Source: Marisa cornuarietis (Eukaryota > Mollusca > Gastropoda > Architaenioglossa > Ampullariidae). Taken from it: a stretch of DNA of 64,000 bases. The stretch covers positions 18,501 to 82,500 of the forward strand of contig SMMW01000612.1 in assembly GCA_004794655.1 (NCBI GenBank), given 5' to 3'. A model generated the notes under the pieces. It saw nothing but the letters and a program-made list of their open reading frames with translations, made no database searches and was not told the DNA's origin. Below are positions 23,576 through 34,886 of the stretch, piece after piece. The translations under genes were made by a program, and so were the position numbers. The first letter of the stretch is position 1, and each line of letters begins with the position of its first letter.

Positions 23576-24610
23576 TTAACCTCCTTGGAATATTATTTTA
23601 AAGGTCTCACGAAAGCGTTGCGAACAAAGATAATAAACAAAAAAATGAACACAACTGTTGATTTGTGGACATGAATTGACAGCTGCAGACACCGTCGTGT
23701 AAGTGGTGTAAAATTGAGGATCAAGAAGAGGGTCTGGTAAAAACAGTCCAGTGAATTGCCACGTGACGGCTGGCAATAGTGTTGTGATGTAGATGATAGA
23801 GACGACGACTAACATGGAGGTGAGAGCCGCCTGTTGGCTGCTGATGTTACCGGATGTCGAGGTCGTCTGTTGTCTCCACGTCCTCGCTGCTCTCAGCTTG
23901 TGTACAGTCACAGCGGTATTGACACACACTATCACAAAGCTAGTCATGCGTACAACTGTTTCAAGAAAAATTCTTATCAAAATTTTGACTACTAGACAAT
24001 GTTGCTCATAAAATGCTGTACGCACCACTGACCACTGTTTTTTTCCTAGTACATTAAAAAACTCAGCCGTATATGAAAAAGTGTACAAGAGGCCAATACT
24101 GAAGAAGATGAGAAAGCACGTGCCCAGGAAAACTCCCAGGGTTCTGGTTCGCATACAAGTAGCGGCGCTGAGAGGAAAAACAACACAAATACATCTTTCT
24201 GCTGCAATCACGGCGACAATAAAGCTAGAGGTCGCTCGAGTACTAAGTGCAAAAGCAACAAAATAAAACGAGGTTTTCACGTAATATTCCTCTCCTAGAG
24301 CTGCATCACAGAAAGTTATAAACGACTTTATGGAGAACATTGCTAAAGAACACAGTAAGAAAAAGCAATCAGTTAGCGCGAGAGAGAAGAGACACAAGTT
24401 CATGCGGTCTTGTAGTCCCTGTCGCCAGAACACCAGGCAGTTGATGATGTTTCCTGGGATTCCAATGAGACACACGAGTGTTGATAGACCAGCAATGAAA
24501 ACTGTTTCTACGATCTGGCGTATCTCCTGACTGGTGCCATCGGAGAAGTTATTCTCCGCAAAAGATACGGCTAATAAAAAAGTTACATTGTCCGTTGTAG
24601 AGTTTTTCAT
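23576..24610 (-). CDS. Rhodopsin-like GPCR, candidate chemosensory receptor (complete)
   Basis: A single exon of 344 codons starting MKNSTTDNVTFLL, the direct tandem duplicate of 17964-18998. Landmarks are GIPGNIIN (TM1), SLALTD (TM2), AAERCICVVFPL at the TM3 end, the invariant TAVTVHKLRAARTWRQQ loop before TM6, and INSCVHFFVYYLCSQRFRET at TM7/helix 8. Compared with its twin, changes concentrate in the N-terminus, loop 2 (AEFFNVLG; EQHCLVV) and loop 3 (DPLLDPQFYTT). It gains a Cys in loop 1 (FCDAALG) and one in loop 2. The frame is intact. The ligand is unknown and the chemosensory role is inferred. Confidence 0.85.
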   Translation of the reverse strand: MKNSTTDNVTFLLAVSFAENNFSDGTSQEIRQIVETVFIAGLSTLVCLIGIPGNIINCLVFWRQGLQDRMNLCLFSLALTDCFFLLCSLAMFSIKSFITFCDAALGEEYYVKTSFYFVAFALSTRATSSFIVAVIAAERCICVVFPLSAATCMRTRTLGVFLGTCFLIFFSIGLLYTFSYTAEFFNVLGKKQWSVVRTAFYEQHCLVVKILIRIFLETVVRMTSFVIVCVNTAVTVHKLRAARTWRQQTTSTSGNISSQQAALTSMLVVVSIIYITTLLPAVTWQFTGLFLPDPLLDPQFYTTYTTVSAAVNSCPQINSCVHFFVYYLCSQRFRETFKIIFQGG

Positions 24611-26325
24611 AATAAAAAATAAATTTAAGACAATAAGGAAAACGTGCTTGGAACAGAAAAGAATGCTTCTGGTAGAATAAACGCATTCGAACGGTGCACT
24701 TTACTTCTGTTACAGAATTTATATTAAAGCAAGTCGTTAACAATATTTATCATGTGCATTAAATAGTGAAACCGTGGGGAAAAAGCACGATTCCCTTTCT
24801 GTAGGAAAATATTTAAATAAAATTTTTGTCGATTTTTTTTTTTTGAAGATCGTCAGAAGAAGAGATTTCTCGGCGGAATGAGAAACCTATAATAATGTTT
24901 TAATTGCAAAGAATATTTTTTACAAAGAAAAATACTTCATGACCTCTTTTATTTTAATTTTACTTAATAATATTCTGCTAGTAGTAAGGCTCCTTACAGT
25001 TGGGTTTTATTTAAGTTTTTGAGAAAAAATGATTACCTGAAATATATTCTAGCTTTTTTTAAATTAATCATTTTGAATAAATAATTAAAAAGGAACACGT
25101 CAGACACACACACACACACATACACACACACTCACACACACAAACACACACTCACACACACACAGCACCACACGCGTATCTTAGCTTACATTAATGTAGA
25201 AAAAAAGCAATTATTTTGTATTTCCTTTTTGTTGACACGTAAAACTTCAAGGTGCAAAAAATTATATCCTATGCCGAATCATTGAATGAAAGTATGTGTT
25301 TAAGCACGTGCCTGGCGAACACGCAGTAAACAAACAAGCCTGTTTGCTTCTACAGGGCGCCGTGAGTTAAAAACAGATTTTAGTACAGTTTTTTTTTTTG
25401 CAGAGCAAATGATCTGAGCCAGTTTTGTTGACAGAAACTTTGGAATGTAAGCACACATAAGCGCCAGGCCTATTAAAGTGACAAAAGAGACATTGAAATG
25501 TAACAATGTTACATACAGTTACAGAAGACACCCCACGAGGATGTTTCGTGATTTCTTAGAGTCCGGTGATTTGGTGCACAAGGACATAAAATATTGTTAT
25601 CTACCTTAAAATAGCAGTTTATCCTGCCTGCCTGCCTTTGCTTTTCACTTCTACCTCTCACAGACCAAGTTCGCGTTGTCCATTGAGTTTTACCACCACA
25701 GCTTGGACTCGATGGTTTATTTTTGCTGACTGGTTCTCTGCGTCAAGATTCTATACCGTAAGCTCTCCAACTTTTTCCATGAACTTTTACTTTATTTGCT
25801 CAAGTTTCTCTCTCGGAGAAAAGTCTCTTGTTGTCAAAGAATGCTAAAGATATTTAGACCACCTCCTTGAGGAACTGTCGTCCTAGCGCTGCTTTTAGGC
25901 TATCGACGTGCCAAAGACTGCCCCTGTAAGCTCTTGTTTCTTGACGAATCTTCACACTTATAGAGTAAAGGATACCACTGGAGGAACACACGACCATCGT
26001 CGTTTATGCTAAAGACATTTCAACCATTGCCTCGACGAACTTTCCTTAATTGACCTTTGTACATTCACTCATATGACAAAGAAACGGATACGAATGGGTG
26101 AACACGCGACCAGCTTCCTTTAACTAATCGTTAAATTGCCAGAACGAGTGTAGAGGAAGACCACACCTCACCACTAATGACTAATTCCACAGGTGACTAG
26201 GTAAGGGAGCTACTTGTCTCGTGCCGTTCCTTTTAAGCTTTCTCCTACTCACACTACAAACAAGCTAGCACACACTATTCACTCGATCAACCGCGGCGAG
26301 CGATAATACCAACTGATGGTCAGTG

Positions 26326-26707
26326 TGTAACGGGGTGGGATGAGGTCCACTTGCTCAGTCTCACCACAATGATTAAAACAACACCGTCGTGGGTTCAGGT
26401 TTACTAGTGCGTCAGAGGATATGTCTGACTAGGCGAAAACATACATCACGCTCTAACAACTGCTTGGTGGGGCAATCCTCCCACCTATCAACTCCCCGTC
26501 CAACTGTCTTCTCTCCTCCCTCTCTCACCCTCTTATTTCCCATCACACCCGACTTTTCCCGAAGCCCTGTCCTTGTTACTAGGCGACCCCCTCCCGCTCC
26601 CCTTCGGCCGTGTCGCCATTCGGCCAATGGTTTTCCCCAACCCCCTCCCACTCTCTTTCGGTCACAAGGTTGCCGACCGTCTGGTGTATGTCACCTACCT
26701 TTCTATC

Positions 26708-26760
<53 letters not shown>

Positions 26761-26824
26761 GTGTGTGTGTGTGCGATGCGTGTGTGTACCTGTGTCTGTG
26801 CGTGCCATACCCCATACTACTATA
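26326..26824. mobile_element. 499-bp insertion with 4-bp target duplication, LTR-like
   Basis: Copy A has a single AGTG here (GGTCAGTGGACAG). Copy B has AGTG at 26322-26325 and again at 26825-26828, flanking 499 bp that starts TGTAACGGGG and ends ACTACTATA. The insert is C-rich in its middle and holds a (GT)n tract at 26709-26773. The TG start and 4-bp duplication suggest a solo LTR, but the end is TA rather than CA. Frames through the GT tract are repeat artefacts. Confidence 0.6.
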
Positions 26825-27746
26825 AGTGGACAGAAGGACATACACGTGTCTACAACGCCAAAAAAAGATATAATTAATAACACCAGTCAAGAGAAAGGGA
26901 AAATCATTGACATTCCTCAATGGGCATCCCTTCTCTGCTCCGCCTATTCTCGCCCCAAACTCCAAACCCCCCAACCGCTGCCCAGGTCGATGGACCTGTG
27001 AACAGCGCGTAGAAAAAAAACGCTTACCCTTAAGGGCGATTATTAGCCCAATCACCCGTTGGCATGTTCATACAACCCCGCACAATTAGAGTTCATCTCG
27101 GGAGGTTGCTTATCTCCTCGCGACGAAGATCGAGCGTCACACACCCCACTGACGTAAGCAAACGGCAGTCGCAACCGCCACCGAATCCCGCAGTCCCAAT
27201 GCAGGCAAGATGGTCGTCTAAAGCAGATGACAGCAGTGGTGCAGTAACGGCCGTCCAATCACAGGACAATAGTCAACACAAAAAGCAGAGAAGAGATAAG
27301 CAAAAGATTACTGGGAAACCGAAGAAGCTGTCATTAATTTCTTGCAAGGTCCTTTCCGAGGTTAGGACGTAGTTACTCCGCTCCCTGTATCGCTCTATCC
27401 CTTTCAGAGCTACACACTTTTGTTTTTATATTTTAATGTCCTTACATTTTACAAATTGTCTTAATCCATTATTAAGCCCCGTCCTACATGGCAGTTTGTC
27501 AGGACACACCATTACGAGTAACATCACATAATACGCCCAGTAACTGACACCTGTTCTTTCATACAACATATAAACAATATCTGTTGATGGGTTCAGATGT
27601 TTTTATGTTGCCAACAGAATTTGTTGTAGCTTAGATTGGTCGTTTCTTCTCGTGAACTTTTCTTTGGTATTATTTTCTTTTTTATACAAAACCAGAGCTA
27701 TGATATAACAAAAGAAGATTTAAAGTTTAACACCGATATATCTATA

Positions 27747-28748
27747 TGTCACGGACCAGTCCGTGCCATAGTATTTTTCAGGCTATGTTAACCCCTTAAC
27801 AACTCATGGCTTACATGTGTGGATCGAGTGTATGCTGGAATGAATGTGATCGGTAGAAAAGTAAGGGTTAAGTTTCGTGAACACTGCTCAGCAGTCGAGT
27901 TGCGCAGTAAAGAAACCCTATAAAAGGTGTTCAGGTGCGGGATACTGGAGGAGGAGAAGGATAGAGAACTGGGGTAAGACGTGCCGAGTCACGCGAGAGA
28001 GAGAGAAGAAAGGTTAAGACGTGCTGGAATCACGAGAGAAAGGAGGCTGAAAGAGAAAGCGATCCTGTGTGGAAAACCTCGCCCCAGATGTGATCTTAAA
28101 GGTGAAGGCGACAGTACCAGAAGCCTACCTGACCCAGCAGCGGCTGGAGAAAATACGACCGTCGAGGACAAGCGACACTTTTTTTTCTGGAGACCGACCG
28201 GATCCCGCAGTGTGGGGATAACGGACGACTAGTGAGGACTGGCGAACCGGCCAGTTGGGCATTTTCGGCCTCGTTACGTCTCCGAGGATTATCTACGTGT
28301 TAACCCCGTGACCCCACACCCCCTTCGTCGACACGGTCTGTGTGTGCGTCGTCGAGTGGCGGAAAGAACTGAGTGTTCAGAGAAGTCAACGTATTCATTT
28401 TTAAACCCCCCCCCCCTTTGGGGAAGGGTGACCAGAGTGGTTCGAATGATGTGTCAGTGGTGTTCCTGATTCATGTTTATGAGGAATGTTGGTTGAGTTT
28501 AAGGATTCTGAGAGATTGGAAGTAGGAGGGGCGACAACCCTAATATCGCCGAACTGTAAGTACTGTCATTAACGACTGTTAGTCTGAGGAGAACCAGAGA
28601 TTTTGTGTTAGAACAAAAACTGGAAGCTTAAAGAAATTTTGTTTAAAATAAAATAGCCTGTGTGGCTGCGAGGATAGAAGCAAAGCTGATATTTTGAGAA
28701 CTGGAACTGTAGGGGAAGGATTGAACGACGAGTTGATAAAAAAGAATA
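27747..28748 (+). other. GC-richer unassigned segment, possible LTR or retroelement leader
   Basis: It begins TGTCACGGACC and carries the palindrome CACGGACCAGTCCGTG at 27750-27765. A TATAAAA box lies at 27919-27925, then a purine-rich leader with a small internal repeat (AAGACGTGC...TCACG at 27976 and 28016). This layout resembles the U3/R of a long LTR, but I could not find a matching end or target duplication. An 83-codon frame at 27981-28232 is arginine-rich and probably not a gene. Confidence 0.35.
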
Positions 28749-29017
28749 GAATAATAGACGCATATTACACACATACACCACGCTCAACGAGCGCCCAGTA
28801 GGTGGGGATGAAGGTGAAGAGATTTCTAGTTGATTTATGGAAGATGAAGAACTCGCTGCTCTCTCTTTTCTATCTGGCCATGAAACCTTCTCGTTTCTTC
28901 TTCTTTTTACGTCATTCTTTTCCTAAATGACGACAAACAAATGACGCACATAAGACGTCAAACACAAGACACCATTCACACACGAAACAATACAAGACCT
29001 CCCCCTAACCTATTTCA
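28749..29017 (+). repeat. Second copy of the 299-bp LTR family, 5' end altered
   Basis: From ACGCATATTACACACATACA onward this matches 51215-51479 closely, including GATGAAGGTGAAGAGATTTC and TCTCTTTTCTATCTGGCCAT, and ends CTATTTCA where the other copy ends CTCATTACA. About 35 bp near the start are missing compared with 51181. No clear target duplication is visible. Confidence 0.7.
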
Positions 29018-29573
29018 GTAACCAATAGCTTGACCCGTTGTGGACATGAACACCAAGCTGTATGTGCTGCAGACTGGTGTGACTATTTAGTATTCTAGCT
29101 GTGCTGGTAGGAAAGTAAAGTGTGGAGCCACAACTCAGAGCACATAGTTAACCATTTCCTGTAAAAGCGTCATGGAACTAAATACCTTACACAAGTTCTA
29201 AATGTATAACTAGTGATAACAGTCTCAGTCTCTTACGACAGGCCTAGGAGTTACAGGTAATGTGATGAGACTCAACAAGCGCATTTTGCCACTCGAGGTG
29301 CATTTAAAGAACGTGATTGTAACAACAGCCACAAAAACAAACAAAAGCACGAAATCCTGCAATTAATCATAGAGTAAAATAATAAGCGACTAACAAAATC
29401 CTTTCACAATTTTCCCCTTTGCTTGTTTTGTTCCCTTACAGATCTTTATTCACAGTTTTAAAAAGGTTTTGTCTGTATCTAAATTATTCTGATTTCCTGC
29501 ATTTCCTTCTTTCACTTTGATAAAATTTAGTAAACCCTGATGCATAGCAGAGCATATAATGTATCTCATCATT

Positions 29574-29732
29574 AAACCTCCAGTTTATCCATTTCAACAG
29601 ATCAACAGTTGTGTCTACATTTTCGTTTATTATTTTCGCTCTCAACGCTTTCGTGAGACCTGTAGAGTATTTTTTTCAGAGGTTAAAATGTATTTTAGAC
29701 GAAGCTTATTTGATCAATGTTCTCACGGATAG
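29574..29732 (+). pseudogene. GPCR C-terminal relic (TM7 and tail)
   Basis: The translation gives PVYPFQQINSCVYIFVYYF then RSQRFRETC, the TM7/helix-8 end of the receptor family. The tail is shifted by one base so that the family stop is read through, and the frame closes at 29730-29732. Nothing of TM1-TM6 is recognisable upstream. It is a remnant of a lost array member. Confidence 0.75.
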
Positions 29733-32700
29733 TACGACAGTGTCCTCTTGATTTGTTTATAGTGTCTGTATGATTGTCGAGAAAATAAACATAGTAATCT
29801 CATCACGCACTAGGTGTCAGATACGCGTACATGATGTTACAAGACTTTATCACTTATTTATTATTATTCATATTAAAAGATCAGTTGGCCTACTGGAAAC
29901 AACACTATTGTTATTTTAATTAAGGACTAGCCCGACTTGACCCTTGACTTTTCGAAGCTCGAAATACAATAGTGCTTCCATTTATTTAGATGCTTGTCAT
30001 AAACCTTGCGATGGTTCTATAATAGAAAGTGGAATACTGGTTTATTATTTTATTAAGTTGTAAGCCGTATTTTTCAGGTAAGAATATTGGATGTTAACTA
30101 TTCTGACACATTGTACGAATCACGGATTTTGTCTTCAGACGTTATTTTGGAGAACATAAAAACTATATTTAAGCAAAAGAGTTTTTTGTTTGTTTTTAAT
30201 AGGACGTTAAACACGTTTAACATCACAATGCCTTTTTTAGCATTTCCTTTTTCTAAAGGTCTTGAAAATACACGAAAACGGTAATCTCTTTGCTTACTGA
30301 ATAAAAGAGAAAGATAAGGATGTTACAAAGTTTTTTCACTAAAGATATTTTTCGAACTTGATAAAAAAAAATCGTTTATAACAAATATATCTGCAAAGTT
30401 TTCTGATACTCGAAAGGACTATAGTAACAAAAAAATCGAGTTATCAGTTAATTCAAAGTTTCTTTCAGAGGATATTATTTATGAATTTTTCAATTACATT
30501 TTAAAGCAAAAGGAAAACGCTAACTTCTTTTCAAACTCGATTTGATCAATATATTTCTGTTTCGTATTTTTCTTTATAATGTTCTTATGAATATTCTGTA
30601 GGCACTGAAGTCATTATGCTTACATATTCAAATATTGCTTTATATGGCTTAGTATAATGAGATGGTTTCAGTTATGATTTATTGTAATTTTTGTTCTTGA
30701 TTTTTAAGCGACGCCTCTCTTTTCGAAAGTTCAGTTGTTGTGTTCATAATAATTCAGTCGTCAGCAAATCTCGTAAAGTAAACCTAATGGGAATGTAACT
30801 GTACTGAGAAATCCTACTAAGAGCGGATGCCGATGTCTTTTTTGAAATGTTAATAACGAGGACTGTACACACCATCATAAATTTTTCTTGAATGCACATT
30901 TATATTAATTAATATATTACCTTCTTTCCAGAAAATTTACCTGCCTCCTTGTGATATTGAAGTGCAGTAAATAGTTAACATCTTGCCAAAATTAATCCTT
31001 ACTATCTGGGAGGTGCCAGTTTTGGTTGAGAGTTAGGTACTTGTTACTTTGCTATTTTTCCAATGGCACTTTTAAGAGTCAGTGACGGGTACTGTTACAC
31101 AATATGTGAACGCGTGTCTTTTAGTTTGGAATCCCAATAAGTGTTTACAGAACTTTAAATTGTGAGGGTCCTAACCTCCATTCAAATAGTTGATATTTTT
31201 TTAACGAAACCGTTTCCACAGTTGTTAACTCTCACATACTGGCCTACACTAGCGCTCTTTGGTTTAGCTATTTATTCAAGAAATATCCACATTTACAGCC
31301 AAAGATTAAAGTTTGTATTGGCAGGGTGAGTCTTTTGTCGTTCTGGATGATAAAACAGAAGATGGAGATAACTACAATATCTAACAACTAGTGACTATAA
31401 AACATAAGATTATCTTCGTTTAATTTTAACGATCGCTTGCTATTACTGATACCGTCTAAATTAATTTTCTATCTCTTACAAAGAGTAAACTCTCAGTTTT
31501 ATTTTGTGGTTTTCTAGCAACTTTTATTTATTTCGGATTGTTTAGGGTGTAATTTTTGTCATGATATGTAGTATGTAGTCAGTTTGAGCGGATGCTTCCT
31601 TCGTGTACCACCATGGTGCACAGATAGAAAGGTCGCATACAAGACACACCGACCAGCACTGCGTCCCACAAGTGTTCCTTCGCACAACAAATCACTAAGA
31701 CCTGTACGGTTGAAATTCTCTATTGTCGGGATCTTTCTTCTAACTTTAGACGGGAGTACCAAATTTAAAAAAAAGTTCAACAATTCTCAAATCAACATAT
31801 ATATATATATATATCAAATAAACTAACTACACGCTAGATAAACTCCCTAAATCACATGGGTTACACTAATCAATGTACTTTTACCAACTATCAATCATAC
31901 ATACCATGTGAGTTACATATATAACTCTCCGTCCTCCAATCATCCTGCTTCGTTAAGTCCAATTCTCTTCAAATTTTCAAACCACATGTTTTCATAAGGG
32001 AACCATCACGGGTAGTACTAATATCCCGATTCGATTTTCTGATTTAAACAAAATGACCAAAAAGGCACTTACTTTCAAAGTCCGAGTCAGAACACTCTCA
32101 CTCACATGTGTACACCTTCGTAGAATAACCTCCCTTGAAATGGTTCTGTATGACGAGCTGTTGGTGCGAACTCGCACACTAACGACTGTATAATTCCAAT
32201 ACTCTGAGTAGCTGGTGTGGATAAGGTGCACACAGCACCCTGACAACAATATCCTCCGCTACTCCTGAACAACGTGCTGTAAACGGTATCGCCTATACTC
32301 GTCTTCTTCCCTGAAATACTAACGATGTCATAAATACTCACAATAAATTTAACTGATGAATTTTGTTACACATGAAAATAACTATACCTCTTTACAAGAA
32401 TCAAATTTTGTAACCATTTATTAAGAGCTCACATCATTCTCTCCCCGACCACTATAAAGAAAAGAAAAAAAAACGTTTCCCATACCTTGACGAGGCCAGG
32501 AATTATACTGATTCCCCTGTCGCTTTCACACAGAAAACTACTACCAGGTCTTTCTCCTTCGACCTTTGGTCTGGGAATGATTAGACTAACGAAGGCAATT
32601 TATGTAAATCCAGCAACTGTTTTAAAATGTAAACAGATGTTCATGCTCATTAAAGTGTGTTTCCCACAATGTCCATTGAAAGGTCCAGCTGTGATTATGC

Positions 32701-32739
32701 ACCATTTGATCCACAATGATTTAGTTTAAAGTGGAATTA
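29733..32739. other. AT-rich intergenic spacer
   Basis: No gene is supported. Part of it (about 31130-31260) resembles 45120-45230, so it probably belongs to older receptor-unit flanks. A short TA run is at 31796-31814. Confidence 0.45.
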
Positions 32740-32759
32740 TCGCTTTTAAGGACCATTTT

Positions 32760-33130
32760 CGAGAATCTCTCTCCGTATTGGCAAGCATAATTCACGTTTC
32801 ACCGCCGTAGATCATGATGGGTACTACGAGAGCAGTGCTCGCATTATCCCTGCCAGACTCTGTCCAGCCGAGCTAATGCTGTTGTTGCTGTCGCAATCCT
32901 GATGTGGATTTCTGTCGTGAAGTCGCCGTCTTCGGAAAGTGTGGCGTCTAACTTCTTAAAACCGTTTGCCTTTTTAATGGAACCCTGTCCATGCAGATCT
33001 CTACTTTGCTGTTGCAAGTGACTATAAACCTGCTAGTTTATATTTCGTATGTGTTTGAGTTGTCTGAATGTCAGCTGTTAAGTTTGTGCATTTTTCTGCT
33101 ATCAGATAGATTTCGTCTGCAACGCATCAG
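32760..33130 (-). pseudogene. RTE-like LINE reverse transcriptase remnant
   Basis: On the minus strand the sequence reads VADEIYLIAEKCTNLTADIQ (descended from an F-ADD-I-L motif C block), then GFKKLDATLSEDGDFTTEI and HIRIATATTALARLDRVW. This is the familiar FKYLGATLSEDG..TTEI.IRIA region that follows the catalytic domain in RTE-type and related LINEs. Traces of VVPIMIYGGET follow. Frameshifts and stops are present; it is a dead fragment. Confidence 0.75.
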
Positions 33131-33669
33131 TGTAACCAACAGCAACTTGGCAAATGTTGGAATTATTTAACGGAGTGCAAAAAGCGACACTCCTATAGGC
33201 TGTAGTTGTCTTATTCGTTTACTTCAATAAGGTCACCTACCTTTCAGAGAAGATGTCTCCGTTAGTTTCCACATTTTGGCAACTTTTCAAAACGTTATAT
33301 CTAGTTTAGCAGAAATGAACTGTTTTACTTTTAGGAAGTAGTTTGTTTTGGTTTCTTTAGAATATTAACATATATCAGCGTATCCGAAACTACCTTACAG
33401 ATTTGTATTTCGAAAGTAGAGCCACAGTGAAAAATTGGTATGTACGTAAGAAGTGCCAGTTATTAATACACACAAATATTCTTTCTTCATCCTAATAAGA
33501 ATACATATTATCCAGAATACAAAAATCAATATACCACAAGACATTTGAATCTGAAAAAGACTGGATGTCCTGTCGTACAAAACAAGGAACTTTCGCTCAA
33601 CTATGTACGGTGCTCATCATAGGGCCAAATAAATGTATTCCCAGCCAAGCACACACGCTGTAAATTCAA

Positions 33670-33672
33670 CGG

Positions 33673-33724
<52 letters not shown>

Positions 33725-34150
33725 CTCTCTCTCTTTGAGCGCTAACTCACAAAGTTCTGAAACAGATTTGCTATCAGTGTGAAGTGCACTGTAAAGAGAC
33801 GAGACATTGCAAGTAAATAGTTAAGAAGGGATCCGACCAGGACCCATGCAGGTCGCATATCCCTGAGCGCCAGCAGAAACTAAGCGGTTATTATAGATAG
33901 TAGTTTTGTTAAAGTAAAGCCGCTACTAAACTGCATGCCCGCTGAATTAATGTTACTTACCTTTTGGTAAAACATCTTTTCACAATTTCCACATCAACAT
34001 ACTAACCTTATGTTATTTAAACACACTGTAATTTTTGCAGGAATTGCAGAAATAGAGAAAGTCAATAGAAAAAAACCTAACATATTGCCTGTCCTTTGTA
34101 GACAATAAATAAATGTTTGTATTTTCTTTTTACTTTTACGGCTTTCTTTA
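33670..34150 (+). repeat. Receptor upstream module, copy 1
   Basis: A (CA)n(CT)n tract (33672-33733) is followed by GCGCTAACTCAC, then GGATCCGACCAGGACCC, and later TAGACAATAAATAAATGTTTG. The same order recurs at 45760-46100 and 61858-62420. All three modules lie about 0.7-1.5 kb before a plus-strand receptor. Confidence 0.6.
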
Positions 34151-34652
34151 AAAATACTAGATTCGATCACTTGCTATTAAACGTAACAAATCAGACTTTA
34201 CCCCACTCTTTCTTTTCTGAGCATTTGTCAGGTACATGTATTTTCCTAGAGGATTGTGGGCGGGGGGGGGTAATACATTTGTAATCATTAGCAAACCTCT
34301 CATGTCAAAACTAGAAAAATGATGATTCCAATTTTCGTTCTTTTTCCAGAGCAATGTTACGAGGTTCGGGGTCTTTGTGTAAGGGTTCTCGCTACTTTGC
34401 GTGTGTTTTCGTACTGTTTGGTATACTTTTTAGTGAATATTTCTTCACGGAAGTAAAAGCATGTCCAGCTATGTGCATTATTTTATTTCTTACATTTTTG
34501 AGATTACAAAAATGCATAATTTTGTTTGAATGTAACAAGAAGTGTATTTGTTCTAACGATTTAAAGAAATACAAATGTAATTTTTTTTAAATATTTTTCA
34601 CAAAATGGCATTTGTTATTTTAGACGACTAATTTCACGATAGAAATGTTTCG

Positions 34653-34680
34653 CTGTTATTTAATCTTCTAAACAGAATAA
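34653..34680 (+). promoter_or_regulatory. Diverged copy of shared receptor upstream motif
   Basis: GTTATTTAATCTTCTAAACA followed by GAATAAA resembles the motif before the other plus-strand receptors. It sits about 110 bp before the N-terminal relic at 34791 and about 210 bp before the ATG at 34887, as if it originally served the relic. Confidence 0.3.
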
Positions 34681-34790
34681 ATTTGCGAGTTCTTTTAATT
34701 TTACCCACATAATTGTATCGTACGTAACTCAATCTCTTGTTGTATTCCGTTGTTCTATACGTTTTAAACAACTCAAATACTAAGTCAATA

Positions 34791-34884
34791 ACAGACAAAG
34801 TAACAAATGTATCGTACATGGAGAACGTCTTCTGCGATGTCACAAGTCAAGAGATACCACAGATAATATAAACAGTTTTCTTTT
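34791..34884 (+). pseudogene. GPCR N-terminal relic directly upstream of an intact receptor
   Basis: The frame reads TDKVTNVSYMENVFCDVTSQ then EIPQII-stop-TVF, matching the N-terminus of the receptor at 40781 (TDVSYTENVVYDALGQEIQQ). It then runs straight into the ATG at 34887, whose own N-terminus repeats the same section. This is a partial tandem duplication or unequal recombination scar. Confidence 0.7.
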
Positions 34885-34886
34885 TT

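Larger units (their letters stand above)
21695..27400 (-). repeat. Receptor duplication unit, copy B
   Basis: Direct tandem copy of 17481-21318 beginning about 375 bp after copy A ends. It is longer only because of two insertions (22035-23428 and 26326-26824). Removing those 1,394 and 499 bp leaves about the length of copy A. It carries the minus-strand receptor at 23576-24610. An expanded (CA)n tract lies at about 25105-25165, where copy A has only a few CA units. Confidence 0.85.

Noticed and set aside
26389..27055. Several frames with poly Val-Cys or poly Thr-His
   Set aside because: Produced by the (GT)n tract inside the 499-bp insertion; frames disagree and have no motifs.
27981..28232. 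83-codon Arg/Glu-rich frame
   Set aside because: Lies in a purine-rich leader-like segment; composition follows the base bias.
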